Below, one piece after another: positions 61,201 to 64,000 of a stretch of DNA of 64,000 bases (the first letter of the stretch is position 1; each line of letters starts with the position of its first letter). A model generated the notes under the pieces. That model saw only the letters and a program-made list of their open reading frames with translations, made no database searches and was not told where the DNA came from. The DNA comes from Strongylocentrotus purpuratus (Eukaryota; Echinodermata; Echinoidea; Camarodonta; Strongylocentrotidae). A program made the position numbers and the translations under genes. The DNA is taken from contig NW_022145551.1 of assembly GCF_000002235.5 (NCBI RefSeq), positions 1,035,001 to 1,099,000 of the forward strand, read 5' to 3'.

Positions 61201-63417
61201 TTCTTTGTGTGTATGACCTTCAGAACAAAAAATCACCTTGTTAAATAGTGGATTCTAAAAAATATAATTTCTGTGATATAAAATGTAAATTGTAAATGCA
61301 GATATGACACTATGCAAACGGTTTCACCTTAATTTCTTTGAAACTATTATGAAGCAGCATCCGAAAAAGCCTTGACAAAAAGTGGATTCCAAAAATTATA
61401 ATTTCTATCCAGTCAGGGTGTTAACTCTTTGTTAAAGTACATGTATATGATACAAAGTCCTTAATTGCCAAAATGCTCTTTTATACACGTATATGTTATA
61501 AAGTATGCATGCACAGAACTCGACACCCCCAATAATGGGGATAAAACAGAGGATTCTTAGGCGAGGCGTCAAAAATATCGATACCAGCAGGCTGCCGCCT
61601 CACGTATTGGCGCATCGAGGCTGCAATTACGGCCGAAGCCTGGCTGGGGCAATTATTTTTCACTTATTAGCCCAGCCGGCTTGCGCCAGGCTGGGATCTG
61701 AGGCTCGGTTTCCATTCGAAAGGCGGCAGCCGGCGCATGCTTTTGTTCGGAGACCATTATGATGACATCATGAGTTAATTGAGGGTCCTACCGCCAGCGG
61801 TAGCCGGCTGAGCTAATTTAAAAAATGCAGCCAGGACGCACAAGTGCAGTTAGCTGCCGCTGGCTGGTATATTTATTTTTGACGCCTCGCCTTAACGAAG
61901 GTGTTAATATCACTGTAAAGTATGAAATGGCATAGTAGTGAGAAAAAGAAGTGAATAATAGCAAGTGGCTAAACGTTAGAATTCTGATTAGCTCACTGTG
62001 AGTTAACGCCCATCGGAATCTCATCAAAAAAAGTAGGGGTGATCTTTTCAACCCCCCCCCCCCCCCTTGATTAAATTTTTTTAAAGGGCAAATAGAGGTA
62101 AAATCAGGGAGAATCAGGGGGGGGGGGAATTGGGAAAAAATAATCGAGAAGCAATTTAAATCAGGTACTTATCAGAAAAAGGGATGTTAGACTTACCTGG
62201 ACTGCTTTGTGCTACCAGGAGGGCATATCTAGTCACAGGACCGTAGACATCGCTGAATATGCTACTGTCAAAGGATACACTCATGGTAGTACCTGTATGA
62301 GAAACAAGACGTACCACCCTGTCTGCAGGAGGAGTTGGAGGTGCTACAGGGGGTAAAGATCAAGCAATGAAGAGAGCTCAAATCAATAATAATAATACTT
62401 TGTTCTTCTATAACGCATTTCATGTCTGATGACATTTCAATGCGCTTTACAATATTCATACATGTATATACAGTATAACAAGATCATAAAAGGAAGAAGA
62501 AACAGAAACATATATAGAAAACAATGAAGTGCTTACAAAGAGAAAATTTACAACATAGCTTAACCTTTATTAAATACTATTGATGTGCTAATTTTAATGC
62601 GAGATTGAAGACAGAAAAAGGGTGATTTGTATTACGACTCAGTAGAAGACTCGTTAGAATCAACAACAGAAAGCAACATAGTAGTCAGTGTCCATGTGTA
62701 TTGCATCAGAATTCGCTGAAACCAGATTTTGTTGAATTACCAATTAATGAGTCTGTGTGTGCAAAGGTGTCTAAAGTATCGAACCCGAAAGTGGCCACAC
62801 CATTCTTCTTCTCTTACTCCTTCTTCTTCTTCTTCTACTTCTTCATCTAATATTTTTATCACTCTTTTTGTTATTACCATCATTATTATCATCATTATTT
62901 AAAAAAAAAAGAATTCTATGTTTTTGTTATACTTTTATTATTATTACTATCATCAATGTTATCATAATTTGTATTATTACCATTATCACCACGATCTTTC
63001 TCATCATTTTTTATAATTACTGATATTATTACAGTCAAACCTGTCTACAGCGACCACAAACACAAAAAGTGGTCTTTGTAAACAAGTTTCTTTGGTACAT
63101 GTTTCAATGAGAAACCATTTTCAAGGGAAACAAGAAATGTGGTCTTTGTAGACAGGTGGTCACTAAAGCAGGTTTGACTGTATTATTATCATTATTATTA
63201 TTATTATTGTTGTGGTTGTTGGTGTTGTTTGTTATCATGATTATTCCTATAACTAACCAGAATGTGGTAGGTCGAGAGGACCAGCAATCACAGCATCGCT
63301 CTGATCAGCACTGTTAGCAGCTTTGATACTGAAGGTGTACGAGCATCCGGTGGGAAGGTTCTCAATCGTGGCTGAAAACACTGTTACTCCGTAGGTCTCG
63401 GTACGTGTAAAACCAGC
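52172..63417 (-). CDS. R3-type receptor protein tyrosine phosphatase, 3' portion, 14 exons, 5' end outside window
   Basis: The exons give 1770 nt (589 codons plus stop), all junctions in phase. Numbered from the first visible residue: FN-III C-half (1-53), FN-III-like plus membrane-proximal region (54-193) with the GYCNGPVVPLTDYRFALRAY block typical of PTPRB/PTPRJ/PTP10D, transmembrane helix about 199-221 (AAAVVSIIIITLVLLLVMLL), juxtamembrane region 225-334, and a single PTP domain about 335-580. The domain has KNRY 356-359, a W-V-D-H-D-V-P WPD loop with Asp 493, the HCSAGIGRTG signature (Cys 525, Arg 531) and the QTVKQY Q loop (Gln 572). Members of this class remove phosphate from tyrosines of receptors and junction proteins at the plasma membrane. 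Only 15 residues follow the Q-loop exon, so the usual C-terminal tail is missing. A single PTP domain and the ectodomain fit R3 rather than LAR-type (R2A) receptors. The exact orthologue cannot be named. Confidence 0.92.
52290..52460 (-). mobile_element. tRNA-derived SINE, uninterrupted relative of the 33 kb copy
   Basis: Minus-strand head GGCTCAGCAGTTTCGTAACC, GGGAGATCCCGGGTTAGAAA, a GATGCGCTAATGCCCTTTGG segment, and a tail with GGTTGCTTTCTTAGCAGTCA. Lies in the phosphatase gene's penultimate intron. Confidence 0.6.
52550..52935 (-). mobile_element. 0.4-kb TTAA-type MITE, copy 3
   Basis: TTAAAGGGACTGCG at the left and CAATGCCTTTAA at the right, with ACAAGCCGATCACTTGTCTG, TAAAACCAGTCACTTAAAGA and CTTCTTGATCATTTTGAAGC in between. 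It is the reverse orientation of 36985-37395 and 44292-44690. Its right end lies about 22 bp from the PTP signature exon. Confidence 0.8.
52958..53102 (-). CDS. RPTP exon with PTP signature loop
   Basis: Reads AGIGRTGVFIALHKLIKQVE, then DYIDVCGTVARMREQRFNMV and QTV. The signature Ser codon is split with the upstream exon. Acceptor TTTTCTCTCTCAG and donor GTC|GTAAGT. Confidence 0.95.
53130..54341 (-). other. RPTP intron with SINE fragment and a tandem repeat
   Basis: Contains a C run at 53401-53410, a SINE fragment at about 53680-53905 (GTATTCCTACC, AGGTCCCCATTTC, a GACCCCATGACC-type tRNA-like end) and the tandem unit described at 54000-54338. No extra exon seen. Confidence 0.6.
54000..54338. 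repeat. Four to five tandem units of about 67 bp beside a splice donor
   Basis: Repeats of AAAGGCCACCTGTCTATAAT followed by a TGTATTTTGTCTCAAT-like block and AGAAAGAAAAGTGTGTTGTA. They match in sequence type the palindromic element at 63030-63182. The last unit (GGCATGTCTGACCGCAG) runs to within a few bases of the donor of the WPD-loop exon. Confidence 0.8.
54342..54490 (-). CDS. RPTP exon with WPD loop and catalytic Cys
   Basis: Reads GMQQFETHQYAFKGWVDHDV, then ARPMIEFIRTIDVA and GPITVHC. It encodes the catalytic Cys at its 3' end. Acceptor ATGTTACTCAG and donor GCAG|GTAAGT. The loop has Val where nearly all active PTPs have Pro (WPD to WVD). Confidence 0.95.
54555..54755 (-). repeat. Dispersed repeat 'CGGTCGCAAAGGGCAATAC', copy 2 (inverted)
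   Basis: AAGATGTTGTATTGCCATTT, GCGACCAACCTA and CAGCCCAAAGAGGGAG are the reverse complement of the 29.33-29.60 kb repeat. Confidence 0.7.
54830..54895. mobile_element. Half of a 'GGGTGTTTCACAAAGA' MITE
   Basis: AAGTCGATCTTAGTCTTTGT then GAAACACCCCCCCCC; the opposite arm is absent. It ends about 60 bp from the next exon. Confidence 0.55.
54952..55074 (-). CDS. RPTP exon (KCxxYWP)
   Basis: Reads TKCEHYWPDDDTPVNYGSVT, then MTHTQEMEQWTVRSFLLEK; this is the conserved KCxxYWP block. Acceptor ATCTTTACAG and donor AAG|GTTAGT, phase 0 at both ends. Confidence 0.95.
55100..55290 (+). mobile_element. Possible LINE 3' tail
   Basis: AT-rich text ending TTTTTATTTCAATAAACCAT and TACTACTAC, resembling a retroelement polyadenylation end with a short tandem tail. 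No coding part. Confidence 0.35.
55512..55646 (-). CDS. RPTP exon (YIASQGP, DFWEMV)
   Basis: Reads GLHSMKEYIASQGPVPDSVN, DFWEMVFENK and TTIAMITGLVEGGK. These are the standard PTP blocks 'YIATQGP' and 'DFWRMVWE'. Acceptor CACCGTAG and donor AAG|GTAAGA. Confidence 0.95.
55680..55930. repeat. Diverged copy of the GGCCACCTGTCTATAG family
   Basis: CCACCTGTATAGAAAGACTA, ATGGCCACCTGTCTCTAAAG and a distant TTTACATACAGGTTTCAA end. Confidence 0.5.
56115..56193. repeat. (AG)n microsatellite
   Basis: AG dinucleotides with short interruptions, ending 3 bp from the donor region of the neighbouring RPTP exon (56197). Confidence 0.9.
56197..56273 (-). CDS. RPTP exon (DYINANYIQ)
   Basis: Reads DETAVHLQDLEEGQTSDYIN and ANYIQ; matches the 'DYINANYI' block. 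Acceptor AATTTGTTTGTAG and donor CAG|GTAAAT. The first codon is completed from the upstream exon to give ILPFD. Confidence 0.95.
56373..56680. repeat. Possible MITE 'AAAGGGGAAGTCCACCCTGA' (one end visible)
   Basis: The opening AAAGGGGAAGTCCACCCTGA resembles a widespread MITE terminus, but no inverted right end is visible, so it may be truncated. Confidence 0.35.
56732..56822 (-). CDS. RPTP exon (KNRYRNILP)
   Basis: Reads SLSNVGRDKSTDASRLAVNA, then TKNRYRNILP: the phosphotyrosine-recognition loop KNRY at the start of the PTP domain. Acceptor GATTTTAG and donor CCAT|GTAAGT. Confidence 0.93.
57283..57364 (-). CDS. RPTP exon (start of PTP domain)
   Basis: Reads PVQMRKFPDHVNRMSAGNNT and GFVEEYN. 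Resembles the 'F..HV..M.......F..E' helix before the R3 PTP domain. Acceptor GTTGTTTAG and donor AAT|GTAAGC. Confidence 0.9.
57695..58015. mobile_element. Two SINE fragments in tandem
   Basis: (AAT)n with CTTGTACAGCACATAACACA and TACCAGGTACCCATTTACC (57695-57890), then (AAT)n with TTCTTGTATAGCACTCATGT (57938-57990). Both resemble 3' ends of the TATATAGCGC SINE family. Confidence 0.5.
58186..58431 (-). CDS. RPTP juxtamembrane exon
   Basis: 81 codons with no fold: SSALYERGNGQHLPLVNAAY, PVRENAYVSMRDD and a proline-rich KAPLPATLPRSAPP stretch. Contains several Tyr (ALYERG, NAAYPS, ENAYVSM) that could be phosphorylated and a possible SH3-binding segment. Acceptor CATTACAG and donor CCAA|GTAAGT; joins upstream to give a Cys-Cys pair just inside the membrane. 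Confidence 0.88.
58500..58705. repeat. (CA)n-rich microsatellite
   Basis: ACACAC with AAGCGCA(C/T) interruptions that recur several times (CACAAGCGCATGCTAA). Confidence 0.95.
58783..59014. mobile_element. Inverted-repeat element with GC-rich ends
   Basis: AAACCGCGGACGTACCTGC at about 58785 and its exact reverse complement GCAGGTACGTCCGCGGTTT at about 58996-59014, with about 190 bp between that are unusually GC- and CpG-rich. Flanked on both sides by CA repeats. Confidence 0.75.
59055..59165. repeat. (CA)n-rich microsatellite
   Basis: ACACAC units with AAGCGCATGCTCAT interruptions like those at 58.5-58.7 kb. Confidence 0.95.
59189..59282 (-). CDS. RPTP transmembrane exon
   Basis: Reads INTTWYAAAVVSIIIITLVL and LLVMLLISRQ: a roughly 23-residue hydrophobic helix bounded by Trp outside and Arg-Gln-Cys-Cys inside. 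Acceptor ATTTGACCAG and donor CAATG|GTGAGA. Confidence 0.93.
59340..59530 (+). repeat. Dispersed repeat 'GATAACCACCTGTCAGTGACC', copy 2
   Basis: AAAGCCTCACTGCACTACTT, GAGATAACCACCTGTCAGTG and GGTCTAATCGCTCCTGGCC match 39300-39500. Confidence 0.7.
59560..59790 (-). mobile_element. SINE fragment
   Basis: ATCACCCTGGTCATTGGATT, CTTCCTGGGGAGTGTTTC, CACCTGGGTGGACAGTGGCA and a TAGATTAGAGTTTTGC block in the same order as in the SINE at 34.8-35.2 kb. Confidence 0.7.
59960..60030 (-). CDS. RPTP exon (membrane-proximal end)
   Basis: Reads FALRAYGSDGKFTDSAWSPL and YNS; the 'Y-R-x-x-(L/I)-R-A-(Y/F)' strand common to R3 ectodomains is completed by joining to the upstream exon. Acceptor TTTTTCAAACAG and donor CTCAG|GTACAA. 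Confidence 0.92.
60055..60285 (-). mobile_element. SINE fragment with tRNA-like head remnant
   Basis: GGGATCATTCCAGCCTGGCG, TACCGGGTACCCATTTAACG and a GCCGGGTTGTGATTTGAACC block near the tRNA-derived end. Confidence 0.7.
60303..60600. mobile_element. MITE, 'GGGTGTTTCACAAAGA' family, copy 4
   Basis: GGGGAGTGTTTCACAAAGAC, ACTTTAAGTTGGACTTAAAT and CAGGCCATTCATGCCACTG at the left; GTCCAACTTAAAGTTGATGT and TCTTTGTGAAACACCCCCCT at the right. About 30 bp from the next exon. Confidence 0.88.
60631..60832 (-). CDS. RPTP exon (membrane-proximal domain)
   Basis: Reads TIPSTPSDPAINWQVGSGQP, then FYTVGANNSCTQDSVGYCNG and PVVPLTDYR. The Cys pair and the CNGP-x-x-P-x-T-x-YR block match the R3 membrane-proximal region ('FCDGPLKPHTAYR' in PTPRB). 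Includes an N-N-S glycosylation sequon. Confidence 0.93.
60880..61108. mobile_element. Palindromic MITE, longer relative of the 3.2 kb element
   Basis: CGAATTCACAAAGGAGGTCT ... CCCATGGTTTAAACC at the left and ACCATGGGTCAAATTTAAAC ... CTCCTTTATGAATTCGGGG at the right. It shares the GAATTCACAAAGGAGG end with 3172-3279 but has a different interior. Confidence 0.8.
61553..61898. mobile_element. Foldback MITE 'TTAGGCGAGGCGTCAAAAAT'
   Basis: TTAGGCGAGGCGTCAAAAAT at 61557 and TATTTTTGACGCCTCGCCTT at the right are inverted. Inner arms also pair (ACCAGCAGGCTGCCGC with GCTGCCGCTGGCTGGT). Notably GC-rich in an AT-rich intron. Confidence 0.8.
62197..62343 (-). CDS. RPTP exon (FN-III-like)
   Basis: Reads PPTPPADRVVRLVSHTGTTM, SVSFDSSIFSDVYGPVTRYA and LLVAQSS. 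Resembles 'S.SWS...FND.NG.VKYFAVVV' of PTPRB. Acceptor TTACCCCCTGTAG and donor CCAG|GTAAGT. Confidence 0.9.
62385..62465 (-). mobile_element. Short SINE 3' fragment
   Basis: (AAT)n with TTCTTCTATAACGCATTTCA and CAATGCGCTTTACAATATTC. Confidence 0.5.
62466..63029. other. RPTP intron, no exon recognised
   Basis: AT-rich with TTCTTCTTCTTCT and ATTATTATC-type triplet tracts (62.82-63.02 kb). Nothing coding was seen. Confidence 0.6.
63030..63182. mobile_element. Palindromic TA-flanked MITE 'ACAGTCAAACCTG'
   Basis: TACAGTCAAACCTGTCTACA at the left and its inverse CAGGTTTGACTGTA at the right, with GGTCTTTGTA words inside. The TA duplications and ends suggest a Tc1/mariner-type non-autonomous element. 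It gives the complete form of the family at 23.7, 54.0 and 55.7 kb. Confidence 0.8.
63258..63417 (-). CDS. RPTP most upstream visible exon (FN-III C-half)
   Basis: Reads AGFTRTETYGVTVFSATIEN, LPTGCSYTFSIKAANSADQS and a LPHS end. 'L..G..YTF.I.A.N....S' is the hallmark F and G strand region of a fibronectin-III domain. Acceptor TTATTTTCAG (phase 0), so more FN-III exons must lie beyond the right edge. Confidence 0.9.
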
Positions 63418-63864
63418 CTGAAAATAATACAACAAGTAATAATACCAATAATTGATTGCACTATCCAAACTGCATGAGAGATAAAGGTCTTTCAAAATAG
63501 TTAGTGCCTCCCCAAACTGTAATCTTCATCTACTTTGGGTGGCTAATGAAACATACAGAGAACTGCTACAATTTCTTATCATATATACAATGTGCATGTA
63601 AATATATAGTCCAAAACAATGTGGTAGTTTCACATTTTAATCTCTCAACAAGTTGCCAATTTACGGAAAGTACAGCTGATTTTCCTTTAAAAAATTAAAG
63701 GCATTAAAAACAATATAGTCATGGAACAAAAAAGGATGCAGTGTGTGCAGAAATGGTTTCCCATTCTACTCATGTATCTGGCATATTTTTTTAGGGCTTT
63801 GAAACAAAAGGTTATTGAATTAAACCACAAAATGTGGAATGATTGTCACTAAAGGGTAAATAAA
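63418..63864. other. RPTP intron, no exon recognised
   Basis: AT-rich; no FN-III-like frame or splice-flanked exon was seen. Confidence 0.5.
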
Positions 63865-64000
63865 TGAATAATAATAATAGTTTGTTCTTATATAGCACTT
63901 TTCAGGACCGCAGGACCTCTCAATGCGCTTTACAGATATATATTATTACCCTGGTCATCAGATTCAGGCTTACCCGCAAATAATGTATGCACATTCTCCA
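63865..64000 (-). mobile_element. SINE, cut by window edge
   Basis: (AAT)n, GTTCTTATATAGCACTTTTC, AGGACCGCAGGACCTCTCAA and TGTATGCACATTCTCCA, nearly the same as the 3' part of the SINE at 34.8-35.2 kb. Confidence 0.8.

Overview
This is eukaryotic DNA from a marine invertebrate, most likely an echinoderm and probably a sea urchin. The inference rests on intron-rich single-copy genes of animal type, low overall GC, introns rich in TGTACATG words, and a dense load of short palindromic (MITE-like) elements and tRNA-derived SINEs. The species cannot be fixed from the sequence alone. There is no sign of prokaryotic, organellar or viral organisation.

Layout: 1-5.7 kb is gene-poor, with microsatellites, a decayed LINE tail, one palindromic element and a tandemly duplicated AG-rich block. 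5.74-23.21 kb is one large satellite-like array of roughly 155-160 bp monomers (about 110 by length). It has several monomer subtypes, a higher-order duplication of about 6 kb, and a short inverted-repeat insertion carried in both copies. 23.2-26.4 kb holds simple repeats (a long TAC run) and the presumed upstream region of the first gene.

26.47-45.85 kb (+ strand) holds a complete nine-exon gene for a MYLIP/IDOL-type FERM-RING E3 ubiquitin ligase (497 codons predicted from my splice model). All nine exons join in frame with GT..AG introns. The predicted protein starts with an ATG that has an in-frame stop 15 nt upstream and ends with the MYLIP-type RING finger. Two of its exons (4 and 5) have partial tandem copies just upstream. 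The exon-5 copy differs from the real exon only at silent sites, which is the most interesting observation in the window.

52.17-63.42 kb (- strand) holds fourteen coding exons of the 3' part of an R3-type receptor tyrosine phosphatase (PTPRB/PTPRJ/PTP10D class): a fibronectin-III-like and membrane-proximal ectodomain, a transmembrane helix, a juxtamembrane region and a single complete PTP domain. Its 5' exons lie beyond the right edge. The two genes converge and are separated by about 6.3 kb (45.85-52.17 kb) that probably contains both 3' UTRs. They are unrelated in function; I see no evidence that they work together.

The introns and spacers carry many repeat families with copies in both genes. 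I list those whose inverted ends or paired copies can be read directly. I found no CRISPR array, operon, intact tRNA/rRNA gene or intact transposase gene, and no clearly new multi-gene system.
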